Source: GCA-2862585 sp036340235
Lineage (GTDB): Bacteria; Bacteroidota; Bacteroidia; Flavobacteriales; UBA7312
DNA length: 28,192 nucleotides
Assembly: GCA_036340235.1 (NCBI GenBank)
Contig: JAYYZE010000003.1
Location: forward strand, 1 to 28,192
Direction of reading: 5' to 3'
Shown here in pieces: positions 15,096 through 24,123 of the stretch. The position numbers and the translations under genes were made by a program. The notes under the pieces were generated by a model that made no database searches, was not told where the DNA came from, and saw only the letters and a program-made list of their open reading frames with translations. The first letter of the stretch is position 1; each line of letters starts with the position of its first letter.

Positions 15096-16247
15096 ATGGA
15101 GTTTGAACTCAGTTTCCAGCCGCTTGTTGAGAAAAGCAACCACTACAAAAGTGAACAGCTTGGAAACAATATTATGGTCTACACCAAAGGGAATTTCCCC
15201 AACTTATCAGAAGCTGATTTAGTATTTTTTACAGTCCCAGAGTCTAGGGGTGAATTTTCCGATAATGAACTTCTTTCCTTTACAACTATAAGAAACGAAC
15301 TTTATCAGTTGTATGAAGGTCCCGATCGATTAAGAATTGCCGACTTGGGAAATTTAATACTTGGTGAAAAGATTGAGGATACTTATCAACTTTTGACTGA
15401 TGTTTTGGTCGAATGTGAACAAAGGAACTTATTCTCTCTTTTCATGGGCGGAACTCAGGGTTTAACCATAGCGCAATACAATTCGTGTCAACAATTGGGT
15501 AAAATTGTCAATATGTTGAGTGTTGATTCCACTTTTGACTTGGGCGTGGAAGACGAAACGTTTAGTTCAGATTCCTTCCTGTCCAAGATACTAAATGCTC
15601 AACCTAACGTTTTGTTTAATTACACAAACGTAGGATATCAAAGTTACCTAAATTCACAGTCCTCAATTAAATTAATCGATGATTTATTTTTTGAAGCCGT
15701 AAGATTAGCAAAAGTTCGAGATGACATCGAAGAAATAGAGCCCTTTTTCAGAGACGCCGACTTTGTTTCTTTGGATTTATGCAGTATTAAATCTTCAGAC
15801 TCACCTGCCAATACTTCTGCTTCTCCCAATGGGTTTTCATCCGATGAAATTTGTCAAATAATGAGGTACGCTGGAGTTAGTAGTCGCCTAACTTCACTAG
15901 GTATTTATCATTTTGATTCTAAGCGAGATTTTGGATTAAGATCCGCAAAGCTTGCAGCGCAAATGCTGTGGTGTTTTTTCGACGGTTTTTTTCACAAACT
16001 CAAGCAATTTCAGCCCACTGACTCAGACATGATAACCTATCATGTATCGTTTAGAGAAGGGGAGTACAACTGCAGTTTCTATAAAAATAAGGTAACAGAG
16101 AAGTGGTGGATGCAGATACCCGTGCTTGAGTCATCAAAAATTAATGATCGTAATTTGTACTTGCCCTGTTCGTACAATGATTATCTTTTGGCTTCACAAG
16201 GCGAAATGCCCGAAAGATGGTTTAAGGCCTTTCAAAAAATTAATTAA
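15096..16247 (+). CDS. Arginase/formimidoylglutamase-fold protein, probably catalytically inactive
   Basis: This 383-residue protein has the layout of the ureohydrolase (arginase, HutG) family, but the manganese ligands are largely replaced. Where GGxH is expected it has GGTQ (118-121). Where DxHxD is expected it has DSTFD (144-148). Where SxDxDxxDP is expected it has SLDLCSIKSSDSP (225-237), keeping only some aspartates. The distinctive ANTSASPNGFSSDEICQIMR follows. I recall similar proteins, labelled formimidoylglutamase, beside topA and the gld cluster in other Bacteroidota with the same changes, so this is a family trait and not local decay. Histidine breakdown is unlikely to be its role. 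It begins directly after the topA stop and precedes porP and gldKLMN, which hints at a structural or regulatory part in secretion or gliding. Confidence 0.8.
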   Translation: MEFELSFQPLVEKSNHYKSEQLGNNIMVYTKGNFPNLSEADLVFFTVPESRGEFSDNELLSFTTIRNELYQLYEGPDRLRIADLGNLILGEKIEDTYQLLTDVLVECEQRNLFSLFMGGTQGLTIAQYNSCQQLGKIVNMLSVDSTFDLGVEDETFSSDSFLSKILNAQPNVLFNYTNVGYQSYLNSQSSIKLIDDLFFEAVRLAKVRDDIEEIEPFFRDADFVSLDLCSIKSSDSPANTSASPNGFSSDEICQIMRYAGVSSRLTSLGIYHFDSKRDFGLRSAKLAAQMLWCFFDGFFHKLKQFQPTDSDMITYHVSFREGEYNCSFYKNKVTEKWWMQIPVLESSKINDRNLYLPCSYNDYLLASQGEMPERWFKAFQKIN

Positions 16248-16341
16248 TTTTAAATTAGAGGTATTGGCTTTTTTCTCAAAAAAAAAAAATAGTTATTTTA
16301 GCCAAATATTAATAGAGAAAAACGTGCTAACGTTACCTTTT

Positions 16342-17247
16342 ATGAAAAACTATTTTTTGCTTATCCTATCACTAGCTCTGCCTTTTGTGGTCAAAGCCCA
16401 GCAAGACCCTCAATTCAGCCAGTATATGTTTAACAACTTGTCGTTTAATCCAGGTTTCACGGGTAGTAATCAGGCCATATGTGCTACCGCCTTACATCGT
16501 ACTCAATGGTTGGGTTTTGAAGATGCGCCTGTTTCTACCAACCTGTCTGTTCATAGTCCCATACAGCTACTTCAAGGTGGACTTGGGCTCAATGTTTTGA
16601 CCGATAAGATCGCACAGAACGAGTTTTTGTCTCTCTCTTTGTCTTATGCTTACAGCTTAGATATGGCTGGAGGAAAACTTGGAATTGGCCTTTCTGTAGG
16701 TGTTTTACAAGACGGGGTTGATGGCAGTGGTTTCATCACTGCTAGTCCTGATCCATCCATACCCACCTCAAATGAAAAAGCATCTGGTTTAGATCTTGGC
16801 TTTGGAGTTCACTATCATTCAGACAAGATATATTTAGGACTTTCCACCAAGCACTTAAACCAACCTACTATCAGCACTTCGGTAGACATTATTGATATTA
16901 AGAGACACTATTATCTTACTGCAGGCTACATACAAACTATCAACACAAAGATAGATTTTAAGCCCTCTATTTTAGTGAAATCAGAAGGAGTAACGACTAC
17001 CGTCGATTTGACTCCTTTGATAGAATACAATAAAAAGCTTTGGGGGGGAGTTACATATAGACCAAGTAGTCGAGTCGTTGCACTATTGGGAATGCACATA
17101 AATGATGATTTAAAGTTTGGAATTTCATACGATATACCTACAATTAACGTTTCTAAATCTGGAAGTTTTGAATTTATGCTAGGCTATTGCTTTAAAATTG
17201 ATTATGACAAGGTATTAAAAGGATACAAAAATCCTAGATTCCTCTAA
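16342..17247 (+). CDS. PorP/SprF family type IX secretion membrane protein
   Basis: This predicted 301-residue outer-membrane protein belongs to the PorP/SprF family. It opens with a signal peptide, MKNYFLLILSLALPFVVKA, then QQDPQFSQYMFNNLSFNPGF, the classic start of the family mature domain. Alternating beta-strand segments continue to the end. PorP is needed for type IX secretion, and SprF for SprB adhesin secretion in Flavobacterium. The position immediately before gldKLMN matches porP-porKLMN of Porphyromonas. The open frame extends back to 16126, but the start at 16342 is chosen because it gives the signal peptide and avoids overlapping the preceding gene. A weak TATTTTAG (16294-16301) after an A12 tract might be a promoter. 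Whether it is the porP orthologue or a SprF-type paralogue cannot be settled here. Confidence 0.88.
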   Translation: MKNYFLLILSLALPFVVKAQQDPQFSQYMFNNLSFNPGFTGSNQAICATALHRTQWLGFEDAPVSTNLSVHSPIQLLQGGLGLNVLTDKIAQNEFLSLSLSYAYSLDMAGGKLGIGLSVGVLQDGVDGSGFITASPDPSIPTSNEKASGLDLGFGVHYHSDKIYLGLSTKHLNQPTISTSVDIIDIKRHYYLTAGYIQTINTKIDFKPSILVKSEGVTTTVDLTPLIEYNKKLWGGVTYRPSSRVVALLGMHINDDLKFGISYDIPTINVSKSGSFEFMLGYCFKIDYDKVLKGYKNPRFL

Positions 17248-17253
17248 AAATGT

Positions 17254-17261
17254 TATATTTG
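17254..17261 (+). promoter_or_regulatory. gldK promoter -7 box (TATATTTG)
   Basis: This is an exact TAnnTTTG match just after the porP/sprF stop, with no good -33 TTTG. The predicted start near 17265 would give gldK a leader of about 90 nt that contains the hairpin at 17276-17304. Confidence 0.45.
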
Positions 17262-17275
17262 TGCTTTTTCCAGAT

Positions 17276-17304
17276 AAAATCATCACTCATTGGGTGGTGA
17301 TTTT
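17276..17304 (+). terminator. 13-bp hairpin in the porP-gldK gap, possible attenuator
   Basis: AAAATCATCACTC (17276-17288) pairs with GGGTGGTGATTTT (17292-17304) around a 3-base loop ATT, with two G-U pairs. The four T at the 3' side are part of the stem and no further U tract follows, so it would be a weak terminator at best. It lies inside the predicted gldK leader and could trim porP messages, partly stop gldK transcription, or stabilise the gldKLMN mRNA. Confidence 0.5.
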
Positions 17305-17355
17305 GTCGCTAATCGAAAAATAACCTTCTGTTTGCAGGAGAAAAATATAAGAATT

Positions 17356-18654
17356 ATGAAAAAATTATTGCTTTTAGGATCAATAGCACTAATATTAGTT
17401 GGCTGTTCCAATTCTGGAAACGGCGAGTTGATAGGTGTTCAGAACAGACCTGTTTGGAACCCTACAGACCCTTATGGTATGGTATTCATTCCTCAAGGAA
17501 GTTTTAATATGGGGCCTGGCGATCAAGACGTTCCCTACGCTCATGTTACACAACACAAAACGGTTTCAGTATCGGCCTTCTATATTGATGAAACTGAGAT
17601 TACAAATAATGAATATCGTCAATTTGTCAATTGGGTACGTGATTCCATCGCTCGTGTAATTCTTGGTGAAAACGGCGTTGAAGGCTATGAACTTATAGAA
17701 GAAGATGACTACGGTAATTTCATAGATCCACCAATTATTGATTGGAGCCGTTCTATTCGCTGGGATGATGCCGAAGTTCGTGAAGTGTTGGAAGATGAAA
17801 TGTATCTACCAGAGCATGAGCGTTTTTATTCTAGAAGAGAGTTTGATACTCGCAAATTTGTGTTCAAATACGAGAATTTTGATATTAAAACAGCTTCTTC
17901 CAGACCTAACAAAGCACAAGGTAAGATTGACAGGTCAGTATTTTTAGATAGACCAGAAGTTAATATTTTTCCAGATACACTGGTATGGACTTCAGACTAT
18001 ACTTATTCATACAATGACCCTTGGTCCAGAAACTATTTTCATCACCCTTCTTTTGATGATTACCCAGTTGTTGGAGTTAGTTGGAAACAGGCCATAGCGT
18101 TCTCAAAATGGAGAACACAGATTTTAAATGACTATCTTATTGGAAGAGATGAGCCATTACACGACGAATTCCGTCTACCCACTGAGTCAGAATGGGAGTA
18201 TGCCGCAAGAGGAGGCTACGACTTATCCCCATATCCTTGGGGAGGCCCATATACTACAAACCAGGAGGGGTGTTTCCTGGCTAACTTTAAACCAAGAAGA
18301 GGTAACTATGTAGCCGATGGAGGCATCAAAACAGTTAAAGTTGCCTCATACAATCCTAATAATTTCGGTTTGTACGACATGGCAGGAAATGTGGCCGAAT
18401 GGACTAACAATGCTTACGACGAATCGGCTTTCAACTTTTCACATGATATGAATATGGACTTTAATTTTGATGCTCAAGATTCAGATCCCCAAATATTAAA
18501 GAGAAAAGTTGTAAGAGGTGGCTCTTGGAAGGATATTTCTCACTACATGCAGGTAGGCACTCGAGATTATGAATACCAGGATACTGCAAAATCTTACATA
18601 GGTTTTCGCAATGTGATATCTTTCATAGGCAGAGACAAAGCAGATTTTAGATAA
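17356..18654 (+). CDS. gldK: Type IX secretion outer-membrane lipoprotein GldK
   Basis: GldK (PorK) forms, with GldN, the periplasmic ring attached to the outer membrane in the type IX secretion system. The 432-residue protein starts MKKLLLLGSIALILVGC, a lipoprotein signal with Cys17. The body is a formylglycine-generating-enzyme-like (SUMF1) fold with GMVFIPQGSFNMGPGDQD, the segment YPVVGVSWKQAIAFSKWR, RLPTESEWEYAARGG, YDMAGNVAEWT and VVRGGSWKD. This fold is structural in GldK, not a sulfatase activator. The start at 17356 is chosen for the signal peptide over an upstream in-frame start near 17290 that would lie within the hairpin. gldL follows after 31 bases. Confidence 0.96.
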   Translation: MKKLLLLGSIALILVGCSNSGNGELIGVQNRPVWNPTDPYGMVFIPQGSFNMGPGDQDVPYAHVTQHKTVSVSAFYIDETEITNNEYRQFVNWVRDSIARVILGENGVEGYELIEEDDYGNFIDPPIIDWSRSIRWDDAEVREVLEDEMYLPEHERFYSRREFDTRKFVFKYENFDIKTASSRPNKAQGKIDRSVFLDRPEVNIFPDTLVWTSDYTYSYNDPWSRNYFHHPSFDDYPVVGVSWKQAIAFSKWRTQILNDYLIGRDEPLHDEFRLPTESEWEYAARGGYDLSPYPWGGPYTTNQEGCFLANFKPRRGNYVADGGIKTVKVASYNPNNFGLYDMAGNVAEWTNNAYDESAFNFSHDMNMDFNFDAQDSDPQILKRKVVRGGSWKDISHYMQVGTRDYEYQDTAKSYIGFRNVISFIGRDKADFR

Positions 18655-18685
18655 ACTTTAAACACATAAAATACTTTTAAAAATT

Positions 18686-19309
18686 ATGGCACTCATCAAC
18701 CCTAACTCAAAACGATTCAAAAATGGAATGGCCAAGCTATATGGATTTGGCGCGGCAATTGTAATCCTAGGTGCACTTTTTAAGTTGCAGCACTGGACAG
18801 GAGCTGGAGCTATGCTTACAATTGGATTAACAACAGAAGCAATTATTTTCTTTTTCTCTGCTTTTGAAAAGCCACACGAAGAACCAGATTGGAGTTTAGT
18901 TTATCCCGAGCTCGGTTACATGAAGGATGATCATGAAAGCGCCTCTGTTGACCCAAAGTCACCAGTCAAACAACTTGACGACATGCTTGACAAGGCAAAT
19001 GTTGACCAAGCTCTCATTACCCGTTTGGGTGACAATCTTAGGGATTTCAATGCCACTGTTGAGGGAGTTAACAAATCTATGGATGCCGTTTCAGCGACTG
19101 GAGATTACAGTGATCAAATGCGCGAAGCATCTAGAAAACTTGCCGAAATGAATACGTACTATGACCTACAACTAAAAACACTTCAAAACATGGGTAATAC
19201 TGTAGGCGATTCTGAGAAATTTAGAGTTGAGATTTCAAAACTAGGTGAAAATCTAGAATCTCTTAACAAAATGTATTCCAACATGCTTAATGCCATGGGC
19301 AATAAGTAA
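18686..19309 (+). CDS. gldL: Type IX secretion / gliding motor protein GldL
   Basis: GldL forms the inner-membrane stator ring that, with GldM, converts proton flow into motion driving secretion and gliding. The 207-residue protein has two N-terminal membrane helices, about residues 17-34 and 40-60. Residues matching those reported as important in F. johnsoniae are kept: Lys33 in ALFKLQHW (its K27), Glu51 in GLTTEAIIFF (its E49) and Glu61 in SAFEKP (its E59). The long cytoplasmic C-terminal part is charged and helical. It stands between gldK and gldM in the expected order, 29 bases before gldM. Confidence 0.96.
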   Translation: MALINPNSKRFKNGMAKLYGFGAAIVILGALFKLQHWTGAGAMLTIGLTTEAIIFFFSAFEKPHEEPDWSLVYPELGYMKDDHESASVDPKSPVKQLDDMLDKANVDQALITRLGDNLRDFNATVEGVNKSMDAVSATGDYSDQMREASRKLAEMNTYYDLQLKTLQNMGNTVGDSEKFRVEISKLGENLESLNKMYSNMLNAMGNK

Positions 19310-19338
19310 TAAAAAAACCGATTTAATAATAAAAGTTA

Positions 19339-21000
19339 ATGGCAGGAAATAATTTATCTCCAAGACAAAAAATGATTGGCATGATGTATTTGGTGCTCAC
19401 AGCTATGTTGGCACTAAATGTATCAAAAGAGGTCTTGGATGCATTTCAGAAAATCAATGGTGGAATTGTTAAAACAACACAAAATTTCAATAGTAAAAAC
19501 GATGAGGTTTACTCTGAGTTCGTTGCTGCTGCAGAAACCAATGAAGCCAAGGCCGGACCATGGAGAGACAAAGCATTTAGTGTAAGGGCAAAAGCTGACA
19601 ATATAGTTGATGAAATACAAAAGTTAAAGTTTGATATGGTAATGTTAGCTGATAAACAGGTAACTTTTGAGGGTGAATCTCCCATCAAAAACACGACTTA
19701 CGATCAATTAACTGCCGAGCAAAAGTCTAAACTAATGGTTGATATTGTTAGCAAGAAAGATCGTGAACGTCCTGGTGAGTTAATGATTAACAAAGGAAAT
19801 GGGCAAATACTACAAAAAAATCTAGAAGACTTCAGAGACTCATTGTTGTCACTTGTGCAAGAACCCTCGATACAATCATCCTTGTCGTCAACGTTTATTT
19901 TTGAAGACAAGAAAGAAAAATATGGCTCTGGTATGCTTAGTTGGGTGGAGCAGAACTTTATGGATATGCCTATGATAGCTGCTATTACTATTCTTTCTAA
20001 AATACAAACTGATGTTAGAAATGCTGAGTCTGACGTTATCAAATACTTACAACAAGAAATTGACGCCTCATCTTTAAAGTTTACATCCGCTGATGCTATA
20101 CACATTCCTAATTCAAACTACGTTTTTCTTGGCGATTCGTTTAAAGCAGATGTTTTTTTAGCCGCAGAAGATACTACCCAAAATCCTACTATTTTTGTTG
20201 GTGATTATGAGTTGGGTGAGGACGGAAACTACCGTATGGTTGGAGATTATGATTCTGTTCCAATTGTTTCTGGAAAGGGTAAATATTCTGTTCGCACTTC
20301 TTCGGAGGGCTACAAAAAATGGGGCGGTCTTATTTTTATGAAAACTGACTTGGGTGAAAAAGTCTATCCCTTTGATGGCGAGTACCAAGTTGCTAGACCC
20401 AGTTTGGTAGTTTCTCCAACTAAAATGAATGTATTTTACATACTTGCCAGTTTTCCACTAAAAGATAATGCCCTTGGTAATCCTATTGATGTTTCTGTTC
20501 CTGGTGTTCCAAAAGACAAAATAAACGTTTCATGTGATAACGGCGTAGTCAAAAAAGTAGGTTCTGGGTGGGAGGTATTTCCCAAGAAAACTGGCCGCGC
20601 AAAAATAAGTGTATCTGCTGAGATTGATGGCAAACGTAAAAACATGGGTTCTATTGAGTACAGAGTAATGCGAACACCCAAGCCAGAGCCTAAGTTTTTT
20701 GGTTCGAAAAACCAAAAAATAAAGAAAAGTCAATTGTTGTCAAACAATGCAAAGATATCTGCTAAGCTTGAAAACTTTGTTTTTGACATAAAATATACCG
20801 TTACTGGTTTTTCTGTTGATGTTACAGAAAAGGGTGAACTAGCAACTGAATATGCTAAGGGTAATAGAGTGACAGAAAAAATGAAAAATATGTTTGAATC
20901 ACTACAAGTCGGATCCGTAGTTTATTTTAATAACATCTCTTGTAAGGGACCCGATGGTGCGCCAAAACAGCTTCCATCAATTAAGCTCACCATTAATTAA
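19339..21000 (+). CDS. gldM: Type IX secretion / gliding motor protein GldM
   Basis: GldM is the dimeric shaft of the T9SS motor. One N-terminal inner-membrane helix sits within the GldL ring and a long periplasmic part reaches the GldKN ring. The 553-residue protein opens with NLSPRQKMIGMMYLVLTAML, the conserved start, with the helix at about residues 11-30. A helical first periplasmic domain and several beta-rich domains follow. It is somewhat longer than the F. johnsoniae protein of about 510 residues (from memory). It is followed by gldN after 11 bases. Confidence 0.96.
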   Translation: MAGNNLSPRQKMIGMMYLVLTAMLALNVSKEVLDAFQKINGGIVKTTQNFNSKNDEVYSEFVAAAETNEAKAGPWRDKAFSVRAKADNIVDEIQKLKFDMVMLADKQVTFEGESPIKNTTYDQLTAEQKSKLMVDIVSKKDRERPGELMINKGNGQILQKNLEDFRDSLLSLVQEPSIQSSLSSTFIFEDKKEKYGSGMLSWVEQNFMDMPMIAAITILSKIQTDVRNAESDVIKYLQQEIDASSLKFTSADAIHIPNSNYVFLGDSFKADVFLAAEDTTQNPTIFVGDYELGEDGNYRMVGDYDSVPIVSGKGKYSVRTSSEGYKKWGGLIFMKTDLGEKVYPFDGEYQVARPSLVVSPTKMNVFYILASFPLKDNALGNPIDVSVPGVPKDKINVSCDNGVVKKVGSGWEVFPKKTGRAKISVSAEIDGKRKNMGSIEYRVMRTPKPEPKFFGSKNQKIKKSQLLSNNAKISAKLENFVFDIKYTVTGFSVDVTEKGELATEYAKGNRVTEKMKNMFESLQVGSVVYFNNISCKGPDGAPKQLPSIKLTIN

Positions 21001-21011
21001 ATTTTACAATT

Positions 21012-21869
21012 ATGAAAAAAGTACTTTTTATTATAAGTTTTTTTACTGGCATTTTGCCAAATGCCTTTTCTCAAGACATTATCGATGGAGCATATGAAAA
21101 AGATATACGTGATGGTGACAATGCTAGACTAATTCAACAGTATCAGCACGTACGTGAAGCCGACGTCATGTGGTCTACAAAAATTGAAAGAATCATCGAC
21201 TTAAGAGAAAAGATGAACCAAGTATTCTATTATCCGTTATCGCCGATTGATGATCGTCAAAACCTTATCGATGTTCTAATGCAAGCCATTCAGGAAGGGA
21301 CTATAACCGCTTACGGCAATGCTCGGAGTGACGATGAGTTTAAGTCACCGATGTCACCAGCTGAAGTGGAGATGATCGGTATTATGGCTGGTGAAAAGAT
21401 TACTACCTTTGAAACGTATGACGATGAAATACAAGACTACGTTGTAGATACTATTATCAATGAATTTGAAAGATTTGAAGTGAAAAAATACCGTATCAAA
21501 GAAGAGTGGTTTTTTGACAAGCACCGATCGGTGATGGAAGTTAGAATTATTGGATTATGCCCTGTTATTGATAGAAAAAATGAAGATGGTGTGTATAATG
21601 GTGAATCCTCCTTGTTTTGGGTTTATTTTCCCGAGGCAAGAAAAATATTGTCAAAAGCTGAAGTATTCAACCATAGGAAAAATGACGCTGCTCGACTAAC
21701 CTATGATGATATTTTTCACAAACGGTTTTTTAGTAGCCGAATTGTAAAAGAATCTAACAAGTATGACAGAAAAATTTCTGAATACAAAGAGGGAATCGAC
21801 GCTCTGATTGAGGCGGAGAAAATAAAAATGGAGATATTCAATATCGAACACGATCTCTGGGAGTACTAA
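21012..21869 (+). CDS. gldN: Type IX secretion ring protein GldN
   Basis: GldN (PorN) joins GldK in the periplasmic ring under the outer membrane. The 285-residue protein starts with a cleavable signal peptide (MKKVLFIISFFTGILPNAFS) and then QDIIDGAYEKDIRDGD. Conserved blocks seen are READVMWSTKIERIIDLREK, YKIKEEWFFDKHRSVMEVRI-like sequence with IIGLCPVID, and WVYFPEARKILSKAEVFN. It ends the gldKLMN operon. I see neither a clear terminator nor a strong promoter in the 53 bases before the polysaccharide locus, so readthrough is possible. Confidence 0.95.
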   Translation: MKKVLFIISFFTGILPNAFSQDIIDGAYEKDIRDGDNARLIQQYQHVREADVMWSTKIERIIDLREKMNQVFYYPLSPIDDRQNLIDVLMQAIQEGTITAYGNARSDDEFKSPMSPAEVEMIGIMAGEKITTFETYDDEIQDYVVDTIINEFERFEVKKYRIKEEWFFDKHRSVMEVRIIGLCPVIDRKNEDGVYNGESSLFWVYFPEARKILSKAEVFNHRKNDAARLTYDDIFHKRFFSSRIVKESNKYDRKISEYKEGIDALIEAEKIKMEIFNIEHDLWEY

Positions 21870-21922
21870 AATAATGTATTAATTTTCTATTTCTTCAGGA
21901 ATAATCTAGTAAAAGTTTATTT

Positions 21923-23188
21923 ATGGACTTTAATATTGCGGTGATAGGTCTCGGTTATGTGGGTATCCCGTTAGCTGTAGAATTTGGAAAAAAGTATCCC
22001 ACCGTTGGTCTTGATATAGATGTTCAGAGAGTTCATGATCTTAAAAAAGGCATAGATAAGACTCTAGAGGTCTCCAAATCTGATTTGGATTCAGCCAAAC
22101 TACTTACATATACAACTAACATTGAGGAAATTCGTGAATGTAATATTTATATCATTACAGTTCCAACACCAATAAACGATAAAAATCAACCAGATTTAAC
22201 CCCCTTAGTAAAATCAAGCTCTTCTGTAGGTTCAGTACTTCAAAAGGGTGATATAGTAATTTATGAATCAACTGTTTATCCCGGCGTTACAGAAGACGAA
22301 TGTGTACCTATACTTGAAAAAGAGTCTGGATTAAGTTATAATATTGATTTTTTCTGTGGTTACAGTCCCGAAAGAATTAATCCAGGTGATAAAGAAAGAA
22401 CATTAACCAAAATTCTCAAAATCACCAGTGGTTCTAATAGTGAGGTTGCCGAAATTGTTGATAAATTATATTCCTCAATTATAACCGCTGGAACTTACAA
22501 GGCTTCTTCAATTAAAGTAGCTGAAGCAGCTAAGGTCATTGAAAATACTCAACGTGATGTTAATATTGCTTTGGTTAATGAATTAGCACTGATATTTGAT
22601 GCTATGAATATTCCTTCGAACGAAGTACTAGAAGCTGCCGGAACAAAATGGAATTTCTTAAAGTTTCAGCCCGGTCTTGTTGGTGGTCATTGTATTGGCG
22701 TGGACCCTTACTACCTAACTTACAAAGCTCAAAAGCTTGGATATAAGCCAAATCTTATTCTATCATCAAGACAAATTAATAATAGTATGTCTGCCTATAT
22801 CGCTAAAAAAACTGTGCGATTATTAGTAGATGCTGATAAGAATATAAAGGATTCCGACATTCTTGTTATGGGTTTTACTTTCAAAGAAAATTGTCCAGAT
22901 ATTCGTAATACTAAGGTGATTGACATAGTTGAAGAACTTGAGGAGTTTGGTTGTAATGTTGATATATACGACCCATGGGTTAATAATAAAGACATGGAAA
23001 ATGATTACAATAGACAATTAGTAGAGAATCTCTTTGAATCATCAAAACGATACGACGCTATAGTCGTTTGTGTTGCTCACCAGCAATTTAAGCAACTAAC
23101 AGATAAAGACTATCAGTTAATTTCTGAAGGTGTGCCGATTATATTGGATGTAAAGGGAATAGTTGAACAGCCAAGTTGGAGATTATAA
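21923..23188 (+). CDS. UDP-N-acetylhexosamine 6-dehydrogenase (WbpA / WbpO / TviB type)
   Basis: This NAD-dependent enzyme oxidises C6 of a UDP-sugar to the uronic acid. The 421-residue protein has the Rossmann motif GLGYVGIP (9-16), TVPTPIN, ESTVYPGVTE, the conserved SPERINPGD, and catalytic Cys257 in GGHCIGVDPYYL. It ends in a third domain with MGFTFKENCPDIRNTKV. The FKENCPDIRNTK phrase is typical of the TviB/WbpO/CapL branch acting on UDP-GlcNAc or UDP-GalNAc. Since wbpB-, wbpD- and wbpE-like genes follow directly, UDP-GlcNAc is the likely substrate, making UDP-GlcNAcA. The stop overlaps the next ATG (TAATG). It opens a polysaccharide operon that appears more AT-rich than the gld genes, judged by eye. 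Confidence 0.9.
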   Translation: MDFNIAVIGLGYVGIPLAVEFGKKYPTVGLDIDVQRVHDLKKGIDKTLEVSKSDLDSAKLLTYTTNIEEIRECNIYIITVPTPINDKNQPDLTPLVKSSSSVGSVLQKGDIVIYESTVYPGVTEDECVPILEKESGLSYNIDFFCGYSPERINPGDKERTLTKILKITSGSNSEVAEIVDKLYSSIITAGTYKASSIKVAEAAKVIENTQRDVNIALVNELALIFDAMNIPSNEVLEAAGTKWNFLKFQPGLVGGHCIGVDPYYLTYKAQKLGYKPNLILSSRQINNSMSAYIAKKTVRLLVDADKNIKDSDILVMGFTFKENCPDIRNTKVIDIVEELEEFGCNVDIYDPWVNNKDMENDYNRQLVENLFESSKRYDAIVVCVAHQQFKQLTDKDYQLISEGVPIILDVKGIVEQPSWRL

Positions 23189-24123
23189 TGAAAAATTTTG
23201 CATTAATAGGAGCCGCCGGATACATAGCCACAAGGCATATGAAAGCCATTAAAGATACGGGTAATAATCTTGTTGCCGCACTAGATCGTTTTGATAGTGT
23301 TGGAATAATAGATAGTTATTTTCCTAATGCTAACTTTTTTACTGAGCCAGAACGATTTGATCGTCATTTAGATAAAATTAAACGTACTCATAATAAAGTT
23401 GACTATGTTAGTATTTGCTCACCCAATTATCTTCATGACGCCCATATAAGACTCTCTTTAAGAAATGGCTCAGATGCTATATGTGAAAAACCACTAGTTC
23501 TAAACCCTTGGAATATTGATGCCTTGGCAGAAGTTGAAAGGAATACTGGAAATAGAATTTATAATATCCTTCAGTTACGATTACATCCAGCCATTATTGC
23601 ATTGAAAAAAAAAGTAGATAATGGTCCAAAAGATAAAATTTATGACATAGACCTTTCATATTTAACCAGTAGAGGTAAGTGGTATTTTATATCTTGGAAA
23701 GGTGATAATTCAAAATCCGGCGGTATTGCAACTAATATAGGCATTCATTTTTTTGATATGTTGTCATGGATTTTTGGTTCAGTCAAAAGTAATATTTGTA
23801 ATCTTTATGAAGAAGACAAAGCAGCTGGTTTCTTAGAATTTGAAAGAGCCAGAGTGAGATGGTTTTTGAGTGTTAATTATGATATTATTCCTGACGATAT
23901 AAAAGCTACTGGACAGCGAACTTATCGATCAATAAAAGTGGAAGGTGAAGAAATAGAGTTTAGTGGGGGGTTTACAGATTTACATACTAGAAGCTATGAA
24001 GATATCCTTTGCGGAAATGGCTTTAGTTTGTCTGATGCTAAAACGTCTATTGAAATAGTACATACTATTCGAAATTCTGAGCCTGTTGGACTAAAAGGAG
24101 AATATCACCCATTTTGTAACTAA
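23188..24123 (+). CDS. wbpB: WbpB-like UDP-GlcNAcA 3-dehydrogenase (Gfo/Idh/MocA family)
   Basis: In the Wbp pathway, WbpB oxidises C3 of UDP-GlcNAcA to the 3-keto sugar, which WbpE then aminates. The 311-residue protein begins MKNFALIGAAGYIATRHMKA, an N-terminal Rossmann fold. It has CSPNYLHDAHI, the family EKPLVLNPWN with the catalytic-region lysine, and a C-terminal alpha/beta domain containing SGGIATNIGIHFFDML, all as in WbpB/WlbA proteins. The ATG at 23188 overlaps the previous stop. An in-frame TTG at 23176 would extend it into the dehydrogenase and is less likely. WlbA-type enzymes use tightly bound NAD recycled with 2-oxoglutarate, which couples well to WbpE. Confidence 0.9.
   Translation: MKNFALIGAAGYIATRHMKAIKDTGNNLVAALDRFDSVGIIDSYFPNANFFTEPERFDRHLDKIKRTHNKVDYVSICSPNYLHDAHIRLSLRNGSDAICEKPLVLNPWNIDALAEVERNTGNRIYNILQLRLHPAIIALKKKVDNGPKDKIYDIDLSYLTSRGKWYFISWKGDNSKSGGIATNIGIHFFDMLSWIFGSVKSNICNLYEEDKAAGFLEFERARVRWFLSVNYDIIPDDIKATGQRTYRSIKVEGEEIEFSGGFTDLHTRSYEDILCGNGFSLSDAKTSIEIVHTIRNSEPVGLKGEYHPFCN

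Noticed and set aside
16262..16280. TTGGC before porP/sprF as a second sigma-54 site
   Set aside because: The bases ten positions after GG are AA and no TTGC-like -12 element follows.
19423..20733. Several minus-strand open frames across gldM
   Set aside because: Antisense shadows of gldM; low-complexity, Ser/Phe-rich translations without start signals.
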